NCBI RefSeq assembly: GCF_003443735.1 | Contig: NZ_CP031969.1 | Coordinates: 5,084,001 to 5,148,000 of the forward strand | DNA length: 64,000 nucleotides | Reading direction: 5' to 3' | DNA from: Streptomyces sp. CC0208 | GTDB taxonomy: Bacteria; Actinomycetota; Actinomycetes; Streptomycetales; Streptomycetaceae | Shown: positions 25,707 to 34,119 of the stretch, in pieces | How the letters are laid out: the number at the start of each line of letters is the position of its first letter | How positions within the stretch are numbered: the stretch's first letter is position 1 | The notes under the pieces: generated by a model | The model's input: the letters and a program-made list of their open reading frames with translations, nothing else | Database searches by the model: none | Told to the model about the DNA's origin: nothing | Position numbers and translations under genes: made by a program

Positions 25707-25933
25707 GTCTCTCCTTCTGCGTTCGGACGGACACCCTCAAGGACGGGCAAACGCAGGAGTAAGGCTGGGCGTCACCCGGCCCCGACAGGGCAGACACGAA
25801 AGCCGTCGCACACCCGGCCCCCAGACGAAAGCACCCCGCCCCTCGGATGACGGAGACCGCCGCGCAGCACACCCCACTTCAGCCGGGCACGTCACGCGGT
25901 CGGCCTACGAGCCGCGACGGCAGGATTGCGGCC

Positions 25934-26064
25934 ATGAACGTCACTCCTGTCACTCCGCCGCGGCCGATCGATGTTGTGGCGGTCTTTCCCCAACTGGCCC
26001 CGCTGGCCCGCACGGCGACCCGCCTGCACCCCCGCCCCGGGGCGCCGACGTGGCAGGACAGTCG
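25934..26064 (+). pseudogene. N-terminal remnant of a conserved hypothetical protein
   Basis: The frame from ATG 25934 reads MNVTPVTPPRPIDVVAVFPQ and LAPLARTATRLHPRPGAPT, the opening of a larger streptomycete protein of unknown function. After about 43 codons the expected sequence stops and unrelated Arg/Pro-rich translation follows. No other part of the gene was found nearby. The family assignment is from memory. Confidence 0.4.
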
Positions 26065-26099
26065 CTGCCGTCCGGGGGCGTTGATGCCAACGTTGGACG

Positions 26100-26300
26100 T
26101 CAGCGGAAGAGCTCCGGCACGGGGCAGGGCTCCAAGGGCTCCTCCGGCCGGTCGGCCCAGTTCCACCAGACATGCCGACCGCTACACCTCCACAGCGTCC
26201 GGCAACTCCGTCGGCCGTCGTCGTCCTGCCCGGCGAGCACCAGGCCGCGCGACAACAGGGCTGTTGCACTCGGGACAGGGCGGAGCATCGTCGGGCAAGG
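26100..26300 (-). pseudogene. Frameshifted zinc-ribbon protein remnant
   Basis: One minus frame holds CPECNSPVVAR, a Cys-x2-Cys knuckle. A neighbouring frame holds WRCSGRHVWWNWADRPEEPL and ends EPCPVPELFR at a stop at 26100. Joined by one shift they would make a short zinc-ribbon protein. The remaining bases from 25707 to 26633 carry no gene I can support. Confidence 0.35.
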
Positions 26301-26633
26301 GAGATCTGTTCCGGGCGCGCCTGGATGGCTTGTGCCTGGACCGGCGCGATCGTCAGCGCGAGGCCCTGGCCCCGTCGGTTCTCGGCCGCTCCGGTCCGCA
26401 AGTGTTGCGGCCCGTGGGCGAGCGGCTCTGCCGAAGCCCGGGCTCTGGTTTGCGTACGACGACAACGGCGCCGTTCACCGTCGGTGAGACCGGCGCCCGC
26501 CCGTGCCGGTGGGCGCCTTGCTTCCGGGCCTCGCAGCCTGAGCGGTGCGCGGGTGAGCGGCTGCCATGTCCACCGAGTCCTCGTGCGGTCACCGCCCCGG
26601 GGGACCTGTGCGACGGCTGTGACGTGTCTCACC

Positions 26634-26656
26634 GGAACTCGCCCGCGCCGTACGTC
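26634..26656 (+). promoter_or_regulatory. Possible ECF-type promoter of the sigma gene
   Basis: GGAACT (26634) and CGTC (26653-26656) resemble the -35 and -10 of ECF sigma promoters, and transcription would begin near the GTG at 26667, giving a leaderless message. The spacer is about 2 bp shorter than usual, so this is weak. Confidence 0.3.
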
Positions 26657-26666
26657 AGTTCAAGAC

Positions 26667-27311
26667 GTGACCACAGATATGCGAACCCGGGTGCGAAACG
26701 GAGATCCGGACGCCTTCGCGGAACTCTTCGACGCGTGCGCCCGCGCGGTGTACAACCACGCCTTCCGGCTGACCGCCGACTGGTCGCTGGCCGAGGACGT
26801 GATGTCGACAACCTTCATGGAGGCGTGGCGGCGCCGGGCCTCGGTCGAGGCCGAAGGCGGCTCGCTGCGGCCGTGGCTGCTGGGCATCGCCACCAACGTC
26901 GCCCGCTCCCACCACCGCGGCAACCGCCGCTACCGCAACGCGGCGAGCGCCGCGGCAGCCGCGCACGCCGCCGAGGAACGGGTCGAGGACCACGCCGAGG
27001 AGACCGCCGGACGCCTGGACGACCGGCGCCGTATCAACGCCACGCTCGCCGCCCTCAGTCTGCTCAAGCGTCCCGAGCGCGAGGTCCTGACGCTGTGCCT
27101 GTGGGAGGGGATGGAGTACGCCGAGGCGGCCCGCGCCCTCGGTGTCCCGGTCGGCACCGTCCGCTCCCGCCTCTCCCGCGCCCGCTCCAAGCTGCGCAAG
27201 CTCGCCGACGCGCAACTGCTCGGAGAAAAACGGGAACCCACCCGCACGAACCGGCAGATAACAGGTGATCGCGGATACGCGGTCCGGTCCGCACAGGAAG
27301 GAAACCGATGA
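26667..27311 (+). CDS. ECF-type RNA polymerase sigma factor
   Basis: 214 aa. Region 2 spans about residues 10-80 (NGDPDAFAELFDACARAVYN; SLAEDVMSTTFMEAWRRR). Region 4 spans about 125-190 (LSLLKRPEREVLTLCLWEGM; YAEAARALGVPVGTVRSRLS). GTG at 26667 gives the family-like start VTTDMRTRVRNGDPDAF; ATG at 26679 is the alternative. Neither has a clear ribosome binding site, consistent with a leaderless message. Its stop overlaps the next gene by 4 bp (ATGA), and that gene encodes a membrane protein, the usual layout for a sigma factor and its membrane-bound partner. Confidence 0.88.
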   Translation: MTTDMRTRVRNGDPDAFAELFDACARAVYNHAFRLTADWSLAEDVMSTTFMEAWRRRASVEAEGGSLRPWLLGIATNVARSHHRGNRRYRNAASAAAAAHAAEERVEDHAEETAGRLDDRRRINATLAALSLLKRPEREVLTLCLWEGMEYAEAARALGVPVGTVRSRLSRARSKLRKLADAQLLGEKREPTRTNRQITGDRGYAVRSAQEGNR

Positions 27312-28393
27312 ACGCCAGCCCCTCCCACCGGCCCCACCCGGCCGAGTGGACGGAGACGCAGAGTCTGCTGCCCTCCGCCGAGCGGGATCTGCCGGCGGGC
27401 CGCCACCAGTTCCACAAGGAGCAGATGATGGCCCGGATCCACGAAGACCTCCGCACCTCCTCCCGTACGTCCGCCACCTCTCGGGTCGCACCCGTGAAGC
27501 GCTCCAACCCGTTCCTGCGCCGTACGATCCTCCTGCCCGCCGCGGCCTTCGCCCTGGCCGGCGCGGTCGTGGGCGGCCTCGCCCTCACCGGCGGCGGAAC
27601 CGACGGCGGCAGGACCGCCCTGGCCACCGGCCCCGCACTGACCACCAGGATCGGCGCCGCCGACGCCAAGGGCGCCCCCCAGCTCCTCGAACGCATCTCC
27701 CTGGCCGCCGCCGACACCTCCGCGCCCACCCCGCGCAAGGGCCAGTACATCTACATCGCCTCCAAGGTGGCCGACAGCTACGTCAAGACCGACGGCGACA
27801 AGAGCGAGGCGGTCAGCAAGGAACTGCACTCCCGCCAGGTCTGGAACTCCCTCGACGGCAGGGACGGTTGGCTGATCGAGGCCGGCGAGACGAGCGACGA
27901 GGGCATCACCCTGAAGAGCGACGTCCCGTTCAGCGGCGCCTACAACGCCCTGGCCGGGCTGCCGACCGATCCCGACGCGCTGCTGCAGCGGATCTACCGT
28001 GCCTCGGACGCCAACCGGGACCCCGAAGTCCCGCGCGACCAGGCCGCCTTCGTCGCGATCGGCGATCTGCTGTTCGAGAGCTATCCGCCTGCCGAGGTCG
28101 GCGCCGCCCTGTACAAGGCCGCGGCCAAGATCCCCGGAGTCGTCTCGGTGGATGACGCGGTCGACGCCACGGGCCGGCACGGGGTCGCGATCGCGCGGGA
28201 GAACCCAGTCGCCGGCGAGCGCACCGAGTGGATCTTCGACAAGAAGACCCTGCGGTTCCTCGGCGAGCGCATCGTGGTGGTCAAGGCCACGGCGGGCAAT
28301 CCCCTCAAGGTCGGTACCGTCACGCACACCAGCGCGATCACCGAGCGCGCGGTCGTCGACGCCGCCCAGCAGGTCCCCGGGCAGGTGAGCTGA
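27308..28393 (+). CDS. CU044_5270 family membrane-anchored protein (possible anti-sigma partner)
   Basis: 361 aa. The cytosolic N-terminus (about 1-70) contains a His-rich stretch RHQFHKEQMMARIHEDL. A single membrane segment follows (about 72-95: ILLPAAAFALAGAVVGGLAL). The rest is extracellular (KGQYIYIASKVADSYV; RDQAAFVAIGDLLFESYPPA), typical of the CU044_5270 family. The ATG overlaps the sigma stop, and it ends directly against the protease start. The family lacks a proven function. Position and topology suggest it controls the sigma factor or senses outside stress. Confidence 0.85.
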   Translation: MNASPSHRPHPAEWTETQSLLPSAERDLPAGRHQFHKEQMMARIHEDLRTSSRTSATSRVAPVKRSNPFLRRTILLPAAAFALAGAVVGGLALTGGGTDGGRTALATGPALTTRIGAADAKGAPQLLERISLAAADTSAPTPRKGQYIYIASKVADSYVKTDGDKSEAVSKELHSRQVWNSLDGRDGWLIEAGETSDEGITLKSDVPFSGAYNALAGLPTDPDALLQRIYRASDANRDPEVPRDQAAFVAIGDLLFESYPPAEVGAALYKAAAKIPGVVSVDDAVDATGRHGVAIARENPVAGERTEWIFDKKTLRFLGERIVVVKATAGNPLKVGTVTHTSAITERAVVDAAQQVPGQVS

Positions 28394-31300
28394 ATGCGCG
28401 ACAGAACCACGAGCGCCTCGCTGGCCGCCCTGCTGGTGGCGGGGCTGATGACGGGCGTCTCGGTGGCGGCCACGGGCTCCGGCCTCGGCGTACGGACGCA
28501 GGACACCGCCACGGTCGCGGCGCCCGGCAGCCCCGCCCTCGGCGCGCGGACCCCCGGCTCCGCCTCCGCGGCTGGCCGGTACGTCACCCTCCTCACCGGC
28601 GACCGGGTCCGGTTGGACGCCCGGGGCCGGGTCACGGGCGTACGGCGGGCACCGGGCCGTGAGCACGTCCCGGTGTCCGTGCGCGGCGTCGGGGGCGATC
28701 AGTACGTCGTTCCCGCCGACGCCGCCGCCCTGATCGGCCAAGGCGTCCTGGACATGCGGCTGTTCGATGTCAGCGGCCTGATACGCGCCGGATACGACGA
28801 CACCCGGCGCGGCACGCTCCCGCTGATCGTGTCGTACGAGGGCAAGTCCGCCCAGCGCAGGAGCACCCAGAAGTCACTGGTCGCGGACGCGGACGCCACC
28901 GTGAGCCGGGAGCTGCCCAGCGTGGCGGGCGCCGCGATCACCGTGCCCAAGGCCGGGGCCGACGACATGTGGCAGGCCCTCACCGAGGAGCAGGGAGTCG
29001 CGCGGGTCTGGCTGGACGGCCGGTTCAAGGCGCCGGCGGACGAAGACGGCGCGAAGTCCCGGGAGGCGGACGGGAAGGCCGACGGGGAGGCGGGCGGGGA
29101 GGCGGCCGGCGGCGTCGCGCAGATCGGCGCCCCGACCGCCTGGGCGGCCGGATACGACGGCAAGGGCGTCAAGGTCGCCGTCCTGGACACCGGCGTCGAC
29201 ACCACCCACCCGGACCTCGCCTCGGCGGTGAAGGCCTCGAAGAACTTCACCGGCACCGGCAGCACCGACGACATGGCCGGCCACGGCACCCATGTGGCCG
29301 CGACGCTGGCGGGCTCCGGCGCACGGTCCGGCGGCCGGTACAAGGGCGTCGCGCCCGGTGCCGGGATCCTCAACGCCAAGGTGCTGGACGACAGCGGCGA
29401 GGGCAGCGACTCCAGCGTCATCGCCGGCCTGGAGTGGGCCGCCGGGCAGGGCGCCAAGGTGGCCAACCTCAGCCTGGGCCAGGAGGACACCCCGGGGGAG
29501 GACCCGGTCGAGGCGGCGGTGAACGCCCTCTCGAAGAGCACCGGCATGCTCACCGTCGCCGCGGCCGGCAACGAGGGCCCCGACGCGGGAACCGTCGACT
29601 CCCCGGGGGCCGCGGAGTCGGCGCTCACCGTGGGCGCCGTCGACGGCGAGGACCGGCTCGCCGACTTCTCCAGCACCGGCCCGACCGCCGACAGCGCGCT
29701 GAAACCGGACCTCACGGCGCCGGGCGTGGACATCGTCTCGGCGAGGGCGGCGCACGGCCACATGGGCGACCCGGCCGCCGACGGCTATGTCGCCATGTCC
29801 GGTACGTCGATGGCGACGCCGCATGTCGCGGGGGCGGCCGCGATCCTCGCCCAGCGGCACCCCGACTGGACAGGCGCACGGATCAAACAGGCGCTCACCG
29901 CGTCCACCACCCCTACCTCCGGCGCGACCGTTTACCAGCAGGGGACGGGCCGGGTCGACGTGTCCCGGGCACTGGAGGGGGCGGTGGCGAGCGAACAGAC
30001 CTCCGTGTCCTTCGGCAAGCAGCGGTGGCCCCACACCGACGACCGGCCGGTCACCCAGCACATCACCTACCGCAACGACGGCGACCACCCCGTCACCCTG
30101 GACCTGACGGCCACCGCGACCGGCCCCGGAGGCAGCACGGCCCCCGAAGGCATGTTCACGCTGAGCACCACACAGCTCACCGTCCCGGCGGGCGGCACCG
30201 CCGGCGTCGATCTCACCGCGGACACCCGCGTCGAGGCGGCGGACGGCGCCTACTCGGGCACGCTGGTCGCCACCGCGCGGAACGGCGCCGAACCCGCGGC
30301 CGCCGACCCCGCTGCCGTACGGACCGCCTTCGGCGTCGTACGCGAGGCCGAGGCATACGACCTCACCCTGAAGTTCCTCGACCGCGGCGGCCGGCCCGTG
30401 AGCGCTCCGCTGACCGAGGTCCTCGGGTACTCGGGCACGTACTGGACCACGAACCTCGCGGACTACGAGCAGATCTCCAAGGGCGTGTACCGGGTGCGGG
30501 TCCCGCGCGGCGACTACGTCGTGGACACCGTGTTGGACGATGCCGGGGGCACCTCCGCGCTGGTCCGCCCGCGGCTCTCGCTGACCGGGGACACCACGGT
30601 CGTCTTCGACGCGCGCAAGGCGAAGCCGGTCGGGATCACCGCGCCGCAGGGCGCGAAGATGTCCGACGGCCAGCTCAACCTCGCCGTGGGCACCGGGGAT
30701 ACCGGGGACACCGGGAGCGATTCGCACAACAGCACCCTGTTCTGGGGAACGTTCAAGAACCTGCGCACCGCGACCCTGGGACCGACCGCCCCGGCCGGGA
30801 GGCTCAGCACGCAGCTCGGCGGCCTGTGGCAGAAGGGCAGCACCACCTACCACCTGCTCCACAACCTGCCCGACCGCTTCCCCACCGGCTATCGGCACAC
30901 CACGCGCATGAACGAACTGGCCCTGCTGAAGCGGGACTTCGGCTCGTCCGTCGCGCACCGCAAGGGCATCGTCAACGTCCTGTGGAGCGGCCCCACCCTG
31001 TCACTGGGCACGGTGAGCGACCCCTTCCCCCTGCCGACGACCGCGAAGATCTACGTCACCACGCCCAAGGGCTTCAAGTGGACGGCCAACCTGGGCCAGC
31101 GAAACGCCTCCGGAGACGACGAGGACGTCTTCTACGGCACGGAGCGCGCGAGGTCGTACCAGGCGGGCCGGACCTACGCGGCCACGTACAACGTCGGTGT
31201 CTTCAGCCCGATCACCGGCGGCCCGTACGGCGCACAGCGCGACGGCGACACCCTGGACCTGTGCGTCCCCGACCTCGCCGACGGGAGCGGACACCCCGCC

Positions 31301-31828
31301 TACTCCACAGCGAAACGCCGCACCACGGTCACCGCGGACGGCAGCACCCTGCTCGACAACGACGGCGACCTCTGCCAGACCGTGGAGAAGCTCCCGTCCG
31401 TCCCGGCCCGCTACACGATCCGAACGAACCTGACCCGCCCGCCAGGCGTGGCCACGACCACGAGCCGCCTGACATCGGCCTGGACCTTCACGTCCAGCCC
31501 GTCCGACTCCGGCTCGCTGCCCCTCTCCACGGTCCGCTTCCACCCGAAGCTCACCCCGACCGGCACGGCCCCCGCGGGCCGCCGCACCACGATCCCCCTC
31601 TCCCTCCAGGGCCCGGCGGCCACTGACCTGAAATCCCTGACGGTGAAGGTTTCCTACGACGCCGGCAAGACCTGGTCCCCCGCCCCGGTGACCACCACCC
31701 ACGGCAAAAGGACCCTCACCCTGACCCACCCGGAAAACGCCCGCTCGGTCTCCCTCAAATCAACCCTGACCGACATCACCGGCAACACCTACGCGGTGAC
31801 GATCCTGAAGGCATACCTCCTGGCCTGA
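28394..31828 (+). CDS. Secreted S8 subtilisin-family protease, multidomain
   Basis: 1144 aa. An N-terminal signal region (MRDRTTSASLAALLVAGLMT) and a propeptide-like region (60-230, with an acidic Asp/Gly/Glu linker near 215-235) precede the S8 domain. The triad is Asp265 (VAVLDTGVDTTHPDL), His297 (GHGTHVAATLAGSG) and Ser472 (MSGTSMATPHVAGAAAILAQ), with the oxyanion segment AAAGNEGPDAG. About 640 residues of beta-rich C-terminal domains follow. Start ATG is immediately after the CU044_5270 stop. Likely the effector of the sigma operon, acting outside the cell. Confidence 0.94.
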   Translation: MRDRTTSASLAALLVAGLMTGVSVAATGSGLGVRTQDTATVAAPGSPALGARTPGSASAAGRYVTLLTGDRVRLDARGRVTGVRRAPGREHVPVSVRGVGGDQYVVPADAAALIGQGVLDMRLFDVSGLIRAGYDDTRRGTLPLIVSYEGKSAQRRSTQKSLVADADATVSRELPSVAGAAITVPKAGADDMWQALTEEQGVARVWLDGRFKAPADEDGAKSREADGKADGEAGGEAAGGVAQIGAPTAWAAGYDGKGVKVAVLDTGVDTTHPDLASAVKASKNFTGTGSTDDMAGHGTHVAATLAGSGARSGGRYKGVAPGAGILNAKVLDDSGEGSDSSVIAGLEWAAGQGAKVANLSLGQEDTPGEDPVEAAVNALSKSTGMLTVAAAGNEGPDAGTVDSPGAAESALTVGAVDGEDRLADFSSTGPTADSALKPDLTAPGVDIVSARAAHGHMGDPAADGYVAMSGTSMATPHVAGAAAILAQRHPDWTGARIKQALTASTTPTSGATVYQQGTGRVDVSRALEGAVASEQTSVSFGKQRWPHTDDRPVTQHITYRNDGDHPVTLDLTATATGPGGSTAPEGMFTLSTTQLTVPAGGTAGVDLTADTRVEAADGAYSGTLVATARNGAEPAAADPAAVRTAFGVVREAEAYDLTLKFLDRGGRPVSAPLTEVLGYSGTYWTTNLADYEQISKGVYRVRVPRGDYVVDTVLDDAGGTSALVRPRLSLTGDTTVVFDARKAKPVGITAPQGAKMSDGQLNLAVGTGDTGDTGSDSHNSTLFWGTFKNLRTATLGPTAPAGRLSTQLGGLWQKGSTTYHLLHNLPDRFPTGYRHTTRMNELALLKRDFGSSVAHRKGIVNVLWSGPTLSLGTVSDPFPLPTTAKIYVTTPKGFKWTANLGQRNASGDDEDVFYGTERARSYQAGRTYAATYNVGVFSPITGGPYGAQRDGDTLDLCVPDLADGSGHPAYSTAKRRTTVTADGSTLLDNDGDLCQTVEKLPSVPARYTIRTNLTRPPGVATTTSRLTSAWTFTSSPSDSGSLPLSTVRFHPKLTPTGTAPAGRRTTIPLSLQGPAATDLKSLTVKVSYDAGKTWSPAPVTTTHGKRTLTLTHPENARSVSLKSTLTDITGNTYAVTILKAYLLA

Positions 31829-31887
31829 CGTGGCCCAGACACTCCTCGACGTGGTCAATTGCGGCGGAGGGACGACTGGGGGAAGGC

Positions 31888-32108
31888 TCGGAAGGCTGCA
31901 CCCGGGCAACACGCTCGCCTCGACGGCGGGAGCCGGCACCCGGGAGCTGATGACGCGCATGGGCCACCGCAGCTCCCGAGCCGCGCTGATCCACCAGCAC
32001 ATGACCAGCGACCGGGACCGGACCATCGCCGACCGGCTTGGGGCCATGATCCGGGGCGGGGGAGTGGTCACCCCCGAGCCCCCTGAAAAGGATCGGGCGG
32101 GCTCATAG
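31888..32108 (+). pseudogene. Tyrosine integrase C-terminal remnant
   Basis: The frame reads HPGNTLASTAGAGTRELMTR then MGHRSSRAALIHQHMTSDRD and runs to a stop at 32106. This matches the end of actinobacterial phage/AICE integrases, normally ...ALIYQHATSERDR. The catalytic Tyr is replaced by His (ALIHQH), and everything upstream of the second conserved block is missing. It points at the 3' end of the tRNA-Arg gene 80 bp away, where such integrases recombine. Confidence 0.75.
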
Positions 32109-32141
32109 CGGCACGGATGTGGCACGGCGCCTGAAATGGCC

Positions 32142-32182
32142 AAGGGCCAGCCTGGGAGGAAACCCCTCCTGAGCTGGCCCTT
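32142..32182 (-). terminator. Stem-loop terminator beyond tRNA-Arg
   Basis: AAGGGCCAGC (32142-32151) pairs perfectly with GCTGGCCCTT (32173-32182). It lies just past the 3' end of the minus-strand tRNA. Confidence 0.75.
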
Positions 32183-32189
32183 AGTCGTG

Positions 32190-32262
32190 TGCCCCCGGCA
32201 GGATTCGAACCTGCGACACCCGCTTTAGGAGAGCGGTGCTCTATCCCCTGAGCTACGAAGGC
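32190..32262 (-). tRNA. tRNA-Arg(CCT)
   Basis: 73 nt on the minus strand without encoded CCA. Acceptor GCCTTCG pairs with CGGGGGC (G-U pairs at two positions). The anticodon stem-loop is CCGCTCTCCTAAAGCGG with anticodon CCT, and the T arm is GCAGGTTCGAATCCTGC. The D arm contains AGCTCAGGGGATAGAGC. The integrase stump at its 3' side suggests the gene has served as an attachment site. Confidence 0.95.
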
Positions 32263-32335
32263 GGACGGTGGCCGTGAAGGTCACTGGCGTCAGCGTACCG
32301 GATGTGCTGGGCTGCGGCGTGGGGGTTCCCCGGGG

Positions 32336-33976
32336 TCAGAGGAGGGGGATCCGGGTGAAGTGCCCCGCCGCGCGCAGCTCCCCCTCGATGCGGGCCGCCG
32401 TCAGGCGCAGTTCGGGCAGGAGCTGCTCGACGCACTCCTCCGCCGTGCGGCCCGCCGCGTGCAGGGCCACGTTCACGGCGGCGACGACCCGGCCCGTACG
32501 GTCGTGCAGGGGGACGGCGATCGTGCGCAGTCCGTCCTCCCAGTCCTCGTCGAGCAGGGCGTAGGACTGGTTCTCCGCCAGCAGCACCCGGCCCAGCGAC
32601 GTCGCCGCGGCCGGCAGCCGGGTACCCACCCTGATGTCCACGCCCATGATTCGCGGCGACACGGCCCTCGCCGTGTACTGGATCTCCGGGCTCGAGTCCG
32701 GCCCCGGCCCCGACGGCACCAGGATCGCCAGTGCCGTCGACTCGCCCACCCGTGCCGAGAGGTCCGCCAGGTGGGGCGCGGCGATGCGGGGGAGGGTCGT
32801 ACGGGAGAGGGGCGGGAAGCCCAGGGACAGGACCCGGGGGGTCAGGACGAAGGTGCGGGACTCCGGCTGTCCGCGGACCAGGCCCAGGTGTTCGTAGGTG
32901 ATCAGGGCCCGGCGGGCGGTCGCCCGGGCCAGGCCGGTCGCCCGTGCCACGTCCGTCAGGGTCAGCGCGGCCCTGCCCTCGCCGAACGCCGTCAGGACCG
33001 TCAGGCCGCGCGCGAGGGACTCGATGAACTCCCGGCCCAGTTCGTGCTTGGACGCGCCGATCCAGGCGGCCGATCCCGAGGGCGGCGGGCCCGGGTCCGG
33101 CTCCGGGGCCTCGGCCAGTTCGCGTTCCATCTCGGCCACCGTCGCCCGCAGCCGCGGCAGCAGGGTGTCGCGCAGGTCCGCCGCCGTGTGGCGGCTGGTG
33201 TGGCTCACGACGTTCGCCACGCAGGCGATCCGGCCCGTGCGCGGATCCCGTACGGGCACGGAGACCGCCACCAGACCCGGTTCGATCAACTGGTCGTCCA
33301 GCGCCCAGCCGTTCCGGCCGGCGTGCGCCGCCCTCGCCTCGAACTCGCCCTTCGGGGGCGGGAGTTCCCGTGGCGGTACGGCCGGGAAGCCGCGGTTCTC
33401 CGGGTCCGCCGCCCGGCGCTCGCGCCACGTCCGCCAGTCGTCGTCCGTCCACTCGGAGGCGAACAGGGGCCCCGGCGCGGTGCGTTCGGCGGGGAGCAGG
33501 TCGCCGATGCGGAAGCTGAGGGACATCGCGCGGCGGCGGGTGGCCTGGTGGATGAAGCGGATGCCGTCACGGTCGGCGACCGCCAGCGACACCGACTCGT
33601 CCAGCTCGTCGGCGAGGGCGTCGGCCCGCGAGGAGAGCAGGGCGGGCAGACGCAGGGCGGCGAGATAGGCGTTGCCGAGTTCCATGAGCCGGGGGGTCGC
33701 CACCGCGTCCCGGCCGTCGAGACGGACGTATCCCATGCGGGCCAGCGTCGACGTGATGCGGTCGACCGTGGATCGCGCCAGGCCCGTCGCCCGCTCCAGG
33801 CCGCTCAGGCTCAGCGTTCCGCCCGCCTCGGTCAGCTCCCGCAGCACCCTGACCCCCCGGATCAGCGGCGCGACCGCCTCGGCCGGCACGGCGGACTCCG
33901 GTACCGGCACGGCGGACTCCGGTACCGGCACGGCGGACTCCGGTACCGGCGGGGGAGTGGTCGTCTTGGCGGGCAT
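32336..33976 (-). CDS. Double IclR-family transcriptional regulator
   Basis: 546 aa, about twice the usual IclR length, because two IclR units are fused. Unit 1 has its helix-turn-helix at about 50-95 (LSGLERATGLARSTVDRITS) and ligand domain to about 275. Unit 2 has its helix-turn-helix near 325-375 (LTDVARATGLARATARRALI) and a second ligand domain ending TRIPLL. The second half most resembles PcaR/PobR-type regulators of aromatic acid catabolism. The N-terminal 30 residues contain the peptide repeat PVPESAV encoded by a 21-bp tandem repeat. No catabolic genes adjoin, so the target is unknown. Confidence 0.85.
   Translation of the reverse strand: MPAKTTTPPPVPESAVPVPESAVPVPESAVPAEAVAPLIRGVRVLRELTEAGGTLSLSGLERATGLARSTVDRITSTLARMGYVRLDGRDAVATPRLMELGNAYLAALRLPALLSSRADALADELDESVSLAVADRDGIRFIHQATRRRAMSLSFRIGDLLPAERTAPGPLFASEWTDDDWRTWRERRAADPENRGFPAVPPRELPPPKGEFEARAAHAGRNGWALDDQLIEPGLVAVSVPVRDPRTGRIACVANVVSHTSRHTAADLRDTLLPRLRATVAEMERELAEAPEPDPGPPPSGSAAWIGASKHELGREFIESLARGLTVLTAFGEGRAALTLTDVARATGLARATARRALITYEHLGLVRGQPESRTFVLTPRVLSLGFPPLSRTTLPRIAAPHLADLSARVGESTALAILVPSGPGPDSSPEIQYTARAVSPRIMGVDIRVGTRLPAAATSLGRVLLAENQSYALLDEDWEDGLRTIAVPLHDRTGRVVAAVNVALHAAGRTAEECVEQLLPELRLTAARIEGELRAAGHFTRIPLL
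33885..33947. repeat. In-frame tandem repeat, 3 x 21 bp
   Basis: Three perfect copies of a 21-bp unit (GGCACGGCGGACTCCGGTAC plus C) lie inside the 5' end of the double-IclR gene, adding seven residues per copy. Copy number can be expected to vary among strains. Confidence 0.95.
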
Positions 33977-34119
33977 CGGCTCTCCGGTACGGCGGTCGCG
34001 GCAGGCCTACGGTAATCCGCCACGGCACCGACGGCGTGCCACGGCCCCGGGAGGAGCCGACGGCCCACCGCCATCCCTCCGTCACCGCCACTCGCTATTC
34101 CCGCGTCACCGCCACCCCC

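Noticed and set aside
23461..25872. A 1299-codon minus frame joining cydA to a long upstream Arg/Gly-rich extension
   Set aside because: Only the part from 23460 down is CydA; the extension is a shadow of the NDH-2 and SDR genes, which lie in other frames.
26172..26666. Upstream extension of the ECF sigma frame by about 165 codons
   Set aside because: The extension is Cys/Arg-rich without family similarity, and standard ECF factors start at the VTTD position.
28874..30958. 694-codon antisense frame inside the subtilisin gene
   Set aside because: No motifs, and the plus frame holds the complete catalytic triad.
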